Shown here one piece after another: positions 34,962 through 45,654 of a stretch of 64,000 bases of DNA. The notes beneath the pieces are model-generated. The model saw only the letters and a list, made by a program, of their open reading frames with translations. It ran no database searches and was not told where the DNA came from. Numbering within the stretch: position 1 is the first letter of the stretch; each line of letters starts with the position of its first letter. A program made the position numbers and the translations under genes. Origin of the DNA: Candidula unifasciata (Eukaryota; Mollusca; Gastropoda; Stylommatophora; Geomitridae); assembly GCA_905116865.2 (NCBI GenBank), contig CAJHNH020000210.1:1-64000 (forward strand). Reading direction: 5' to 3'.

Positions 34962-35428
34962 CAGATGTTCTCAACCTATGGGTTGTGACCCTTTTTTGGG
35001 CTGAACGACCCTTTTACAGGGGTCGCCAAAGACACCATTGCAATACACATATTCATTAGAGTTATGAAGTAGCGGGGAAAATAATGGTATGGTATGGGGG
35101 TCGTCACAACATGAGGAGCTGTATTAAAGGATCGCCACAACATAAGGAACTAAATGCGCCCGGCTCGCTTGCGTAGTTGACTAAACCGGATTGCGCGGTG
35201 ACCGGGTGAAGAACTCCTTGTGGTCCGGGTTCACGTCCCGGGGGTAGGCAGAAAAGCCCCATTTCTCACAGATTTACGGTATTTATCATGGAATCAAGGC
35301 CGAAGGGTTGCGATATCCATAATACCGAACCTAAAGGTTAACAACTCATGGCTTCTGGACACTAAAAAAAAAAAAAAAAGAGGAACTGAATTATAGGGTC
35401 GCGGCATTATGAAGGTTGAGAACCATTG
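34962..35428 (-). mobile_element. SPIN-like hAT miniature element with nested SINE
   Basis: The ends are cagatgttctcaacc and ggttgagaaccattg, imperfect inverted repeats of the CAG(C/T)GGTTCTCAACC type. Inside are gaacgacccttttacagggg, acaacatgaggagctgtatt and 'agggtcgcggcattatgaag', matching the SPIN (SPACE INVADERS) hAT family as I know it. The 8-bp flanks gcctagca (34954-34961) and aactagca (35429-35436) share ctagca, fitting a hAT target duplication. The element is split by a 225-bp tRNA-SINE at 35156. No transposase is present; it would have been moved in trans. Confidence 0.8.
35156..35380 (+). mobile_element. tRNA-headed SINE nested in SPIN element
   Basis: The flanking duplication is aggaact(a/g)aat (35145-35155 and 35381-35391). 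The head has gcttgcgtagttgactaaac and 'tggtccgggttcacgtcccg' (A- and B-box-like), followed by a short body and a 3' run of about 16 A. The poly-A tail distinguishes it from the other SINEs of the window. It inserted after the SPIN copy. Confidence 0.8.
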
Positions 35429-35499
35429 AACTAGCAAGACGGCGAGAAAAAAAGTCTTTCACTGTAAGAGCATGGAATTTCATCACCCTTGTCGTTGTT

Positions 35500-36600
35500 G
35501 CCTAATAATGTACAACTAACATTAATTCACACTGGGTAATTAATTTATTCCTTGTAGAAAGAAAGAAAATGTTTTGGCAAAGACACAATGACAAGTTTAG
35601 AAATAAAAATGTCAAGTCATTAAACAGTGGCCTACGGGAACACGTGATGTGGAAGACAAATTTCTGCAGGAATCCAGACAGAAACGAGGTTCAGCTTAAG
35701 AGAGGCAGCTTCACACAGCAGATAAATGTTGTTACGTAAATTGTGTTTGACATATTTTGCCGACAAAATTGTATTAGGTTTAGCCTGTTTACATAATGCG
35801 TTTGTGTTTACCGTTCGTTTTGATACCTGGAAGCAACCAAAACATGACACAAACCAACACTAGCGGGCTCAGCAGAGGGAAAGTAAAAGTTCCCACCAGT
35901 CTCTCCCCCCCCCCCTCCCCCCCCCCCAAAAAAAAAACCAATCGTATAAACAACAGACGGGGGGAGATGAAATCTGGTGGCAGAGAAGCTTTGGAAAACT
36001 CCCCCCCCCCCCCCCCCCCCCCCCCCTTAACTTCCTTTTTTTTTGTCCAGGACATTTGAAAGGTGATTAAGTATTTTTTCCCTTAATTAATGACGTTCTT
36101 TCTTGTAAGTGTTTGGTAATATCCTCTGGTACGTTGCGGCGCCCATATACACACGAACTCACTTCTGATTAGTAGTTGCTGGGCCCCGTAGCCTTCACAC
36201 ACGGTTACGCGGGTGTTCCGCAATGCCGTTGATATCGCGTGTTGTATATTTCAGCAAGCCAGCAATCTCTTTCTCGGAATGAAAACGTAAATGCAAGACA
36301 TCGTAGAAACCATAAAACAGAGCGGAACACACCCGTAACATTCAGAAAAGTCGACCAGCCCAACAACCTTGTGAATAAAAACTAGCCTACTCTTTTTGGG
36401 GAGACTATCGTTGAACACACCCAACAGTCGTGTTAAAAGTCACATCTCCTCTGCCAACAAACTATTTCCAATTTCTCTGTTCGGATTGCATAATCCACTG
36501 CCCCAACAGCCAGAACAAGCTGGACATAGTATTTTGCTAATCCATGTTGACACACGATTATACTAATTGACTATGATATCACTGTAATTTATTTCTTTTG
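35500..36600. other. Upstream of the first receptor exon; C-rich runs, no gene
   Basis: Probably receptor intron. It holds poly-C runs at about 35907-35928 and a pure C26 run at 36001-36026. No exon with GPCR TM character was found here. Confidence 0.45.
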
Positions 36601-36603
36601 CAG

Positions 36604-36704
36604 GTTGTGAAGATGATGATTATTGTGGTGTGTCTGTTTGTTCTATGCTGGCTCCCACTACAAATATACAACTTGCTAGCCTGTTTCGAGCCTGAGGTTA
36701 ACAG
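36604..36704 (+). CDS. Neuropeptide GPCR exon encoding TM6
   Basis: This internal exon is bounded by a tttgcag acceptor and a gtaagt donor. In frame 0 it encodes VVKMMIIVVCLFVLCWLPLQ followed by IYNLLACFEPEVN and the first two bases of an Arg codon. The FxxCWxP signature of rhodopsin-family TM6 is intact (FVLCWLP), with the start of extracellular loop 3 after it. Together with the exons at 56001, 59396 and 61865 it forms the C-terminal part of one receptor. The combined features (CWLP, WLAMSNSCYNPFIY, NEKFKREF) most resemble invertebrate leucokinin/lymnokinin receptors; RYamide/luqin or tachykinin-type receptors are alternatives. Exons for the N-terminus to TM5 are not in the window. The donor is followed within about 35 bp by a (TTC)n array. 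Confidence 0.85.
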
Positions 36705-36738
36705 GTAAGTCGGTTGTTGTTGATGTTATTGTTGTTGG

Positions 36739-36945
36739 TATTCTTCTTCTTCTTCTTCTTCTTCTTCTTCTTCTTCTTCTTCTTCTTCTCTTCTTCTTCT
36801 TCTTCTTCTCCTTCTTCTTCTTCTTCTTCTTCTTCTCCTTCTTCTTCTTCTTCTTCTTCTTCTTCTTTCTCCTTCTCCTTCTTCTTCTTCTTCTTCTTCT
36901 TCTTCTTCTTCTTCTTCTTCTTCTTCTCCTTCTTATTCTTCTGCT
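36739..36945 (+). repeat. (TTC)n array near a splice donor
   Basis: About 205 bp of TTC with CTC interruptions in the receptor intron, starting about 35 bp after the TM6 exon's donor. It would be transcribed as (UUC)n. Confidence 0.9.
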
Positions 36946-37129
36946 TTTTTATCTTTCATCGTTATGCTTGTTAATCTCGTCGTGGAATATGTGTTCTCAG
37001 TAAACTCGCGCCAATTCCTGTAATGTTGGTTATTTCCAAATTTCCTGAATTTGTACATGGAATTCGTTCCAACATGATGGTATAGCCGGTCCTTAGCCGA
37101 TCACCTTCGTCGCCTCCTGCTCTGAAAAG

Positions 37130-37360
37130 GCTCTGAAATTATGTGGCACCCAGACAGAAATATCAAAGAGACTGTTGCACAAGTCCGATATGAAGACGTC
37201 ATCCGTCAATATGGTGCTTCCGCCTGCCAGACAGTGGAGGTTGCACTCGACAAGAGACGAAGGCAGACTGGAAAAAACCGTGTGGCAAATCCCACCTCAT
37301 CGTTGCTTACATTTGTCGTCCACACTGCTCAAGAATTTCAGCGCTTGAATTAGACTTAAC
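37130..37360 (+). pseudogene. Non-LTR retrotransposon C-terminal remnant (family R7)
   Basis: A 70-codon frame reads 'VALDKRRRQTGKNRVANPTS' and 'SLLTFVVHTAQEFQRLN'. It resembles the end of non-LTR polyproteins, where a basic linker leads into a TFxCxxCxxxFxxxxGL-type zinc knuckle; here the cysteines are lost. It is a short remnant, called with moderate certainty. Confidence 0.4.
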
Positions 37361-37533
37361 GAGTAATCTTTGTACTCACAATCTGTAATGTTGCTAAATA
37401 TAGAAATATAATAAAGGGTTTGGTTTGGTTAGTGGAATTAGGGAAGTTCCCAGATTGCAAGGCATGAGGTCAGAGTTGGAAAGGAACAACACCAGATATG
37501 GAGAGTTTTCTTGGGCAAAACGAGACGACTTCG

Positions 37534-37566
37534 GGGGGGGGGGGGGGGGGTGGGGGGGGGGGGGGG
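37534..37566. repeat. Poly-G tract
   Basis: G runs of 17-18 and about 14 residues separated by a single T, a strong G-quadruplex candidate on the transcribed-sense strand of the receptor intron. Confidence 0.9.
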
Positions 37567-38087
37567 TTGCTAAGAATAACTGGGCATTCTGTGACTGGAC
37601 CGTAGAGTGAAAGAAGTGACACTGGATAAAGAGTGATGGGTATCAACGTGGATCTGGATGGAACCCAAAGGAACGTTAGTCGTGAACGGCAAGATAGGAA
37701 AGTGTGTTGAATTACATACAGTTGAGGGCCACAGTTGCGATCTATGGACTGTTGGCTGTGCTAGTCGTGTGAATGCCAGTATTTATCGTCTGAAGCCTAG
37801 CTCTAGACTTAGAGTGTGAGCAAGGCGACCTTGCTCGAATGACGTAAGTGTTCGGCTTCAATGTTAATTCGTCTGGCTTTTGTTGTATTGCTAATAAACC
37901 CGTGAATTGCTGTCAACCTTCGTTGACTGTCATTTGGAGACGTGTGATAGTTGATCGGAAGAGAAGTTTGATTCGTCTTTACTGTGATCCTCACCCGTCG
38001 ACAACGGAGCTAGTGTAGAATCCGTATCAGCGAGAGTGAATACGGAGGAGACACATTACACAATCATTTATCATTATTCTGTTTGAT

Positions 38088-38325
38088 GTCGCCGTGGTGA
38101 AGTGGCTAAAAGCTCACCCTGTGGATCGGAGGGTCGTGGCTTCGGGTCCTGGCGGTAGCGGAATTTGTATTTTCAAAACTGACGTTGACTCCCAGGTCGA
38201 TTGATCCTTGAATTAGTACCAGGAGGAATCCTGTAAAGTAAAGGCGGCGGGCGTGAATGGTTTATAAAACATAGGTCTAGCCCTATATGCCCAAAACGCA
38301 AAAAGGCGTAAAAGGTTCCTTTACT
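38088..38325 (+). repeat. tRNA-headed SINE (family C)
   Basis: The head is gtcgccgtggtgaagtggct, gtggatcggagggtcgtggc and ttcgggtcctggcgg. The body is gtaaagtaaaggcggcgggc, 'ataaaacataggtctagccc' and aaaaaggcgtaaaaggttcc. Part of the body is deleted relative to 30625-30895. Confidence 0.65.
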
Positions 38326-38879
38326 GACTTATTTACTAACTCAAGTTGGATGCGAAGTGGTCGTCACCCCTTATGATGAACGAACAGCACAGTGTAGAAA
38401 ACTGTGTCAGTATTCTGTGCTCCCCTTATAAGTTTATCTACTCTCTGACTTTAACGGTGACTTCATCAGTGCAAACAGAAATCTAGCGCGCTGGGTTGGG
38501 ATCATCTTCAATCGTTTTCACTCCTTGTAAATTTTTAATACCATCTGAATATTTGTAGACAAGAGACACATACAACGTTACAAGCGTAGCTCGTAAATTC
38601 GACTGTCTAGATAGAATTATGTTCGCAGTTTGAAACAATGTAATGTCTGCTCTTTGCTCCCTTCTGCATTCTTAACCAGCAACAGTTTACATGTCTTAAC
38701 CTACCTAGCGACGCTGCAAATTTACTAGATCATTCATCAGTGAACCCTAAAATGTTCATATACATGTATATACTATCATCTTTACCAGTGTATCGGGCTT
38801 AATAACGGAGGAAACCCCCACATTGAGTTATATTTTATCTGCTGGAAACAATGCTTTTTATAGGTAATACTGGTTGAGG

Positions 38880-39175
38880 AATTATTTCTTCTTCATCAGC
38901 ATTCCGATCCCTTGAGGTTCATTGCTGCAGATATCACCCGCCTCCATTATCTCTCTGGTTAGTCTTCTTTTTCCAGTTGGTAACACCAAGTGTTTGCAGG
39001 TCTGTCTGGATATTATCTCTCCATCGTCTTCTTGGTCTGCCTCGTGGTCTACGACCATTCATCTAACTTGAGTATACAGTTTTTTACTTCTCTGTCATTT
39101 GACATTCTTTCAGCATGTGCCAACCATTTCAGTATATTAGCTCCCATGATGCCAGTGATCAGTGAGATAAATCAA
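38880..39175 (-). pseudogene. RTE-like retrotransposon C-terminal remnant (family R4)
   Basis: The minus strand encodes, across frames, RGRPRRRWRDNIQTDLQTL and, nearer the 3' end, an EPQGIGMLMKKK-like end with a gatgaagaagaaataattcc finish. GRPRRRWxDNI is the common RTE-type C-terminal signature. It inserted antisense within the receptor intron. Confidence 0.55.
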
Positions 39176-39539
39176 CAATTGTGTGTTTTTTTTTTTTTTT
39201 TAATATCATATTTTATAGGGAAATGGCCAAATTTGCATTCACAATTGTACCAAGTTTCTTAAAGCTATTGAAAATGACTTGAAAATTGGCACTCTGTTTG
39301 CAATTCTACAATACCTCTTAGTTGTGGCTACCTGGGTTTCATGGCAGGCTGTTAATTTTGACAGTAGCATCATCCGATGCAGTAAAGCCAGTCAAGTGTT
39401 TGGACGGCCAGTCCCCCCTCTTGGAGCATCGGACAATCCCAAACAACACAAAGAAATATCTCATATAAAATACATATTCTTTCCCACTTTTGTTAAAAGC
39501 GTAATACATGGCATATTTTTTACACTCTGCGATAACAGT

Positions 39540-40377
39540 AGATGGACTCCATTCACCATGCTTGAGGAACTTGATTTTGCAGATGATATAGCACTCCTAT
39601 CACATAAACATGAACATAAACAAGAGAAAAGTAACAGACTAAACTGCACAGCAGAAATGGTGGGACTGAGAATAAATATAAAGAAAACTAAGATCATGAC
39701 AAACAGTCCAAACCAACAACCAGTGACCATAAGTAACCAATCACTTGAAAATGTTGAACATTTAACATATTTTGGCAGTGTTGTGTCCCTACTGGGAGGG
39801 ACAGAGGAAGATATACAGTCACGTCTGAACAAAGCTAGAGCTGCTTTTGGAAGGATGAGACAAATCTGGATATCCAACAATTACTGCAGAGGAACGAAAC
39901 TCCGACTCTACAAGAGCATCATTTTGCCAGTTCTTCTTCATGGAGCGGAATGCTGGAGAATGACCAAAAAGGATGCACACAAGCTGTCCACCTTCCACCA
40001 CACATGTCTACGTAGAATTATCACAATTTTCTGGCCACATACAATCTCAAACACTAAACTACTTCAAGCCACAAACCAAGAAACTTTAGACAGTATGATT
40101 ACCAAGAGAAGATGGAAATCGCTTGGCCACGTTATGAGAATGACTTCTGATATACCTGCCAATACAGCTCTCACATGGACACCAGAGGGAAAGAGAAAAC
40201 AGGGGCGCCCAAAAAACAACATGGAGACGAAGGATGGAAAGTGACCTGAGTGCGGCATCTTTGACATGGAAAACTGCACTGAAGATTGCACAGGACAGGA
40301 AAGCATGGAAAGTCCTCTCTGAAGCCTCATATGCCACTAGGCATAACAAGAACTGATGATGATGATGATGATGATGT
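39540..40377 (+). mobile_element. 5'-truncated RTE-type retrotransposon with RT domain and (GAT)n tail
   Basis: The frame contains the RT catalytic box as FADD (39576-39587, in LDFADDIALLSHKH). It is followed by GLRINIKKTKIMTN, 'LTYFGSVVSLLGGTEEDIQS', 'LYKSIILPVLLHGAECWRM', 'CLRRIITIFWPHTISNTKLL', RRWKSLGHVMRM and EGKRKQGRPK, the full fingers-thumb-C-terminus order of RTE-like elements. A single frameshift near 40215 separates this from the last segment, which ends at a stop at 40354-40356. A (GAT)n tail follows. The flanking 9-bp GATAACAGT (39531-39539, 40378-40386) is the target duplication, and the target was a 39-bp minisatellite unit. The copy lacks endonuclease and N-terminal RT, so it cannot move on its own. 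Confidence 0.85.
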
Positions 40378-40625
40378 GATAACAGTGCCATGAATGGCAT
40401 ATTCCTTTCACTCTATGAAAACAGTGCCATGCATGGCATATTCCTTTCACTCTATGCCATGAATGGCATATTTCTTTCACTCTATGATAACAGTGCCATG
40501 AATGGCATATTTCTTTCACTCTATGATAACAGTGCCATGCATGGCATATGTCTTTCACTCTATGATAACAGTGCCATGAATGGCATATTCCTTTCACTCT
40601 ATGATAACAGTGCCATACATGGCCA
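40378..40625 (+). repeat. 39-bp minisatellite
   Basis: Six copies of a 39-bp unit: gtgccatgaatggcatattt plus ctttcactctatgataaca (one copy lacks part of the unit). A single diverged unit also lies at about 39504-39539, on the other side of the RTE insertion. The array therefore pre-dates that insertion. Confidence 0.9.
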
Positions 40626-40654
40626 CCCCTAACAAAACTGAAAAAAAAAGTTAG

Positions 40655-40960
40655 ACACGGAAATGAGAAATCGGATAAGGGCTACAGCAGTTATCACAAG
40701 AGATAAAATCAGGAATGAAGTCACAAACAAAAAGGTTAACAATCAGCTCGAAACCATTTCTAAATTAAATGCAAATTACAAAATCAAATGGTTTGGCCAC
40801 TTAGACAGAACGCCCTGTGACGCCATACCATACAAGACAAACACCTAAAAAGGGGAAGGACGTAACACACAAAGTAGCCAAACAACAAGATACAGAGTAA
40901 CACCACAGACAGTCTACAAGGGGACGCTCTGTTTATGGTCGAGGCGGCCAGATAATGTTC
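40655..40960 (+). pseudogene. RTE-like retrotransposon C-terminal remnant (family R1)
   Basis: Encodes 'AVITRDKIRNEVTNKKVNN' and then 'IKWFGHLDRTPCDAIPYKTN' before a stop, with the rest (ggtcgaggcggccagataat) in other frames. It is the same family as 2.5, 4.7 and 17.9 kb. No GAA tail is obvious here. Confidence 0.6.
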
Positions 40961-41280
40961 CACTAATCTGTCAAGTGTCCATGATTCGCTTCCGCATATC
41001 AAGATAGCTTTTTTTTTTTAGCTTTTAAGATTTATCTTTCTTGCTGAGTGCACCAAGAAATAATAAACAATCGCTTGACTAGCTTTAAAAGTATATCTGA
41101 AAGCATAAATATAATTCAAACATGCTCCCTGTGTGTGGGTTTCGAGGTCCTATTGAGGGGAAACAAGCCCTAATGCCTACCCAGCAACCATGTCGTTGGA
41201 GTCGATTAATTGGCAGCTTTCTTCAGAGTTAGAGGACATCTGCCTGAGAGGCAATGAAAGCCCCATCTTAGATGTAGTCG

Positions 41281-41421
41281 GGGCCCTGGTATAACCTAAC
41301 GGTTGAACGGGGTTTCTGGGACTTGTGGCCGGGTGATCCTTCTCCGAGTTTAGGCACTTTGTGTCACCGAGGGTTGATTGCTCATTTTATGGTCCTTGTG
41401 GGGTTAAACAACACACACACA

Positions 41422-41453
<32 letters not shown>
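41281..41453 (+). repeat. 5S-type SINE copy with (CA)n tail
   Basis: Blocks taacggttgaacggggtttc, tgggacttgtgg, 'aggcactttgtgtcaccgag' and ggtccttgtggggttaaaca match the 34703-34931 element from its middle to its 3' end. A (CA)n run (41408-41453) follows immediately and serves as the tail. The 5' half is absent. Confidence 0.7.
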
Positions 41454-41454
<1 letters not shown>

Positions 41455-41600
41455 CCCGTCTGCATACAAACGAGCCAGACCTGTGAAACGGATGTGCACG
41501 TATTATTCAGGTTGTGGAGCAGGACTCGAGTCCACATGTGGACGAACAACAAGAACTTTGAGCCGGAGTTTACAACCGATGAACGCGAATAAGAAGAACA
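41455..41600 (+). repeat. Family G retroelement 3' segment
   Basis: Order: gtctgcatacaaacgagccag, gatgtgcacgtatta, 'catgtggacgaacaacaaga', ccggagtttacaaccgatg, gaacgcgaataagaagaac. It is the same order as the reverse strand of 16929-17075, with only a two- to three-unit GAA end. Confidence 0.6.
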
Positions 41601-42029
41601 CTTAAACGTGCGGGTTTTTTAACTGTGAAAAGTCTAAACATTTTAAGTTTCAAATGTAAAATTAAAACAAAATCGAGATAGGGTGAAACTGTATGCAGAT
41701 TGTGTCTTTCGTCTAGACATCATCCTCGCAGATTTATTTATTTCTTTATTATAATTCACATCAGTAGCCATATATTCTTCAATGGAAAACAAATCTAATC
41801 CGGGCAGTCTCTCTTTTCCCCCCATTGTAGTTGCGCTTAACACTTTTAGCCAGGTAATTTATCACTGTGCAATTATGGTAGTTAGTTGTAGTGTGGAAAA
41901 TTTCGTATAATCCATTTGATAGGATAAATTGAACACATGCCATTAAGGATCGTAAATTTAAGTAACGGAAACAAGTGTGTCTACATTGAATAAATTACGG
42001 AGCCTCAGGGTCGGAGTTAAGTAAAGTTG

Positions 42030-42260
42030 GAATCAAGAATTTACACCAAAGCACTTGGAGCATTCCCATGCATGCTATGTCCTCATCTTCACCAGCCAGC
42101 ACAAAGTTCTAGTATTGATGGTACCGGTCGCAATCCGGTTGTATGTCCGTCTTGCCTTTCCTCTGCGGGAAGTGAGCCGGCCAGACCCTCTGGTTACACC
42201 CAGGTGCCTCATTCTCTCCAGGTCATAATAATCTTCTATCTCTACTGATTCCGTTGCTTG
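42030..42260 (-). pseudogene. Retrotransposon C-terminal remnant (family H)
   Basis: The plus strand shows 'gcacttggagcattcccatg', 'gatggtaccggtcgcaatcc' and 'ctctggttacacccaggtgc', the reverse complement of the YECPEC-terminal region in the copy at 63056-63300. It has no open frame. Confidence 0.55.
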
Positions 42261-42834
42261 CTCCCAAGGGCCTTGACCACGTCTGCCTTGCGAGAACGCG
42301 CAAAACGTTTAGTATGAGAGGGCCAGTACACTTCCTCGACGCCTTAGACAGAAGATACGCAGCAGAACCACCATCTCTGCTTCTGTGCAGCCTCCATGTG
42401 GACCCAATGAATAGAGCAGGCATGGAGAGCGAAGCGAGCAGCAGTAAATTACAGACATCACCATCACAAAAACATAACTATAATAAATGTAAACTAGGTG
42501 GAACCCAAAGATTGAGACAGCCCACTCGCATTCAGTAAATAATGTGCCGTTCAAAATTAGGATAGGATTCAATGGCTGTTCAACCCGCACTGTCTCTCTT
42601 TTCTTAGTTGTAGGTACTCTCTATTCATAATGCATCGATTAGTCTTAGGTTACCGCTGAGTGGTTTTGTAAGGAAGAGAGAAAACATTGTAGGGATAGCT
42701 TCGCCAAGTGCGGTATCTCCATACAGGGGCTGAGGAACCTAGAACTGTAGGTACCTTAGGAGGACCCCCCCCCCCCCAATAATGAGGCACTAAGCAATCT
42801 TGCAAACTCTCTAGGTCGTTGGAGCTCAGGCTCA

Positions 42835-42850
42835 TGCATGCATGCATGCA

Positions 42851-42889
<39 letters not shown>

Positions 42890-43108
42890 GTATGTATGTA
42901 TGTATGTATGTATGTATGTATGTATGTATGTATGTATGTATGTATGTATGTATGTATGTATGTATGTATGTATGTATGTATGTGTGTATGTATGTATGTG
43001 TGTATGTATGTATGTGTGTATGTCTGTGTGTATGTCTGTATGTGTGTGTATGTATGTATGTATGTGTATGTCTGTCTGTCTGTGTGTGTCTGTCTGTCTG
43101 TCTGTATG

Positions 43109-43155
<47 letters not shown>

Positions 43156-43487
43156 ATTGTATGTCTGTCTGTATGTCTGTCTGTATGTATGTATGTATGT
43201 ATGTATGTGTATGTATGTATGTATGTGTATGTATGTATGTGTGTATGTATGTATGTATGTATGTATGTATGTATGTATGTATGTGTGTATGTATGTGTGT
43301 GTATGTATGTATGTATGCATGTGTGTGTATGTATGTATGTATGTATGTGTGTATGTATGTGTGTGTGTGTGTATGTGTGTGTGTGCGTGTGTGTGTGCGT
43401 GCGTGCGTGTGTGTGTGTGTGTGTGTAATGTATGTAATGTATGTAATGTATGTAATGTATGTAATGTATGTAATGTATGTATGTATG

Positions 43488-43530
<43 letters not shown>

Positions 43531-43595
43531 TGTATGTATGTAATGTAATGTATGTATGTATGCATGTATGTATGTAATGTATGTTTGTTTCTATG
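42835..43595. repeat. (TGTA)n/(TGTC)n array as SINE tail
   Basis: About 760 bp of TGTA, TGTC and TGTG tetranucleotides in alternating blocks, then CGTG and TGTAA variants. The right edge leads through gtttgtttctatgtatgtt into the 3' end of a minus-strand 5S-type SINE. Predicted Tyr/Cys/Val or His/Thr/Ile frames are artefacts. Confidence 0.95.
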
Positions 43596-43770
43596 TATGT
43601 TGTACCCCACCAGGACATCACACAAGCGATTAACACCAAGTGCCACCATGTGGATGAGGATCACCCGTGGAGAGGTCCCGGAAACTCCCACCGCCTGTAG
43701 GCCATGTTTATGGCCTGGCTTTATTTAGGCATTCGAAATAACTAGAAATTACATCCCACATGAGAATAAG
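43596..43770 (-). repeat. 5S-type SINE copy
   Basis: The plus strand reads 'taccccaccaggacatcaca', caagcgattaacaccaagtg, 'gatgaggatcacccgtggag', aggtcccggaaactccc and ttatggcctggctttattta, the reverse complement of the 34703 element. The 5' end is at about 43770 and the 5S head is absent. Confidence 0.75.
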
Positions 43771-45190
43771 TGATTTTTCCATCTCGGGTTAATTAACGAA
43801 GTACTTATAGGACAACGACCCTTGACTTGACACCGAATAAGTAGCCATCTAGCCACTTTATTCAACGACCAGTTCTTCGTGTGCATAAAGGCTGTGGATT
43901 GTTCGGCTGTTTGTTAATGAGGGGACACTTTTCATTTAGGACAGAACTGTTGTGAAAATGGTACACATAAAGACATTAAATTTTTGACACTGTTAGGTGT
44001 GTGTACGTTGTAAATCAATAGACATAATTAACAGCGATGCTTGTAAGAAGTCTGGAAAGAAAACTGATAGCTGATAGAGAAGTGTGGCGATTTCTCTTGC
44101 AAACCTCTAAACACTAGGATAGAAAAGGAGCGGCTAAGTAGGTGGGACTTGAAATAAACACCTTGCTGACCTTAGATTTTCATATTTTTTTTTTGTTTTG
44201 TTTTGTTAACGTTTTGGCTTATCAGGGTCACCAAACTGCCATCCTATAAGTGGCGTAGAAAGAAGTGGAGAGTGTGTGTGTGTGTGTGTGCGCGCGTGCG
44301 TGCGTGCGTGCGGGGTTTACAGCCTTGTGTGTCATCACTAAGAAGGGCAAGAGGGGGAGGGGGACAAAATGGCGTAATTATGTATTTTGAAAACATTTTT
44401 AAAATATATTTTGGACTCACGATACTTGAAAAGGAGAAGATTTGGGGAGGGAAAATATTATTTAAAACGAGTTAACCAGATTCGTCAGACAAATAATTAA
44501 CCTCAACACGTCATTGGTAGATTTTATCGAGAAATCGGCACTCGCTTCAAAGACGTGAACAGTATATCACATCCGTTTCTAATGATTTCACTTGTGGTTG
44601 GGGAGGGGGTATCTGTGACAGAAAATGTTCCGCACCGGGAAGCTTATGACCTTGCTACGAAACTGCCTATTACGCACATCAGACGCTTCTGTCTAATGTG
44701 GTACCGGCAAAACGCCCACAAGCAGAGACACCAACATGGTGAAAACACATGGGGCTCACAGTAATTGTATAATAATAATATGCATGTAATAATGTATTTT
44801 CGTAATATCAAATGTGTAAATAAATAGTTTTTTTTAAAAGTTGAATTCACGTGGAGGGATGACGTCAGGGCGGCAAGACTTCTCAGCCATCTGTCTGTGT
44901 GGGAAGGGGGGGGGGGGGGGGTCAGCCTCTTTAACATGTTTCAGATAGGGCCTCCTTGCCCTAAGCGCCCAGGTTCTAGCGCTCCTGGTGGTGAGAATCT
45001 GTGGGGAATGAGCGTAGTAAGTCAACTTATATTTGTAACCGCCCCCCCCCCTTTCCTCACCGCCTATCGACCTTTATAAAACATTATTTTACATAAAAAC
45101 TAACATCCCCTTAACGAGGACTCGAACGAGGGGTATTCGTAGCACAGCCCAGGGATCTTATCATTCGACCACATCCTACTTAACGTAAAA
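43771..45190. other. No gene seen
   Basis: Receptor intron. It contains a GT/CG tract near 44276-44311, a G18 run near 44907-44923 and short frames without recognisable domains. Confidence 0.35.
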
Positions 45191-45192
45191 AT

Positions 45193-45193
<1 letters not shown>

Positions 45194-45233
<40 letters not shown>
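45194..45233. repeat. (ATC)n microsatellite
   Basis: About 13 uninterrupted ATC triplets. Confidence 0.95.
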
Positions 45234-45384
45234 TAATTTCCACATTTGCCGTTAACTCGCATGAGGAGGAAATATGTTGCGATCCAATGCTTGATGGATA
45301 GCAATGTCTGTTATCATTATGTTTCTATGTTATGCAGAAGCTCTTTGATGACATCAGCTTAATAAATAACTATGTTTAAAGTGG

Positions 45385-45640
45385 GAGTCACGTGATGGAG
45401 CGGCTAGACGCTCGCCTGCGGATCAGAAGGTCGTGGGTTCGCGTCCTCAGGGAGCGGGCTTTTTTCAAAAAATGATCTTGGCTCCCAGGTTGACTTAACC
45501 TTAAGTGGAACCCAGTCAAATCATGGGAAGTAAAGGCGGCCGGTGTGACGCTGACCATATCTCCCACCAAATGCCGATTGGTCTATAGAATAAAGGTTTA
45601 GCTCTTTTTGTCCAATAGCTTGAAGGTTTAAAAAGAAGAG
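45385..45640 (+). repeat. tRNA-headed SINE (family C)
   Basis: The head is gtgatggagcggctagacgc and gtcgtgggttcgcgtcctca (A and B boxes), then the linker cttttttcaaaaaatgatct. The body is 'catgggaagtaaaggcggcc', ggtgtgacgctgaccatatc and 'ttggtctatagaataaaggt'. Family B follows 15 bp later in the same orientation. Confidence 0.75.
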
Positions 45641-45654
45641 TCCATTACCTCTTT

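Noticed and set aside
35160..35250. Candidate tRNA gene
   Set aside because: It is the head of a SINE with target duplication and poly-A tail.
37141..37353. Small host gene of 70 codons
   Set aside because: Its end looks like a degraded retrotransposon C-terminal zinc knuckle region. No splice or promoter evidence.
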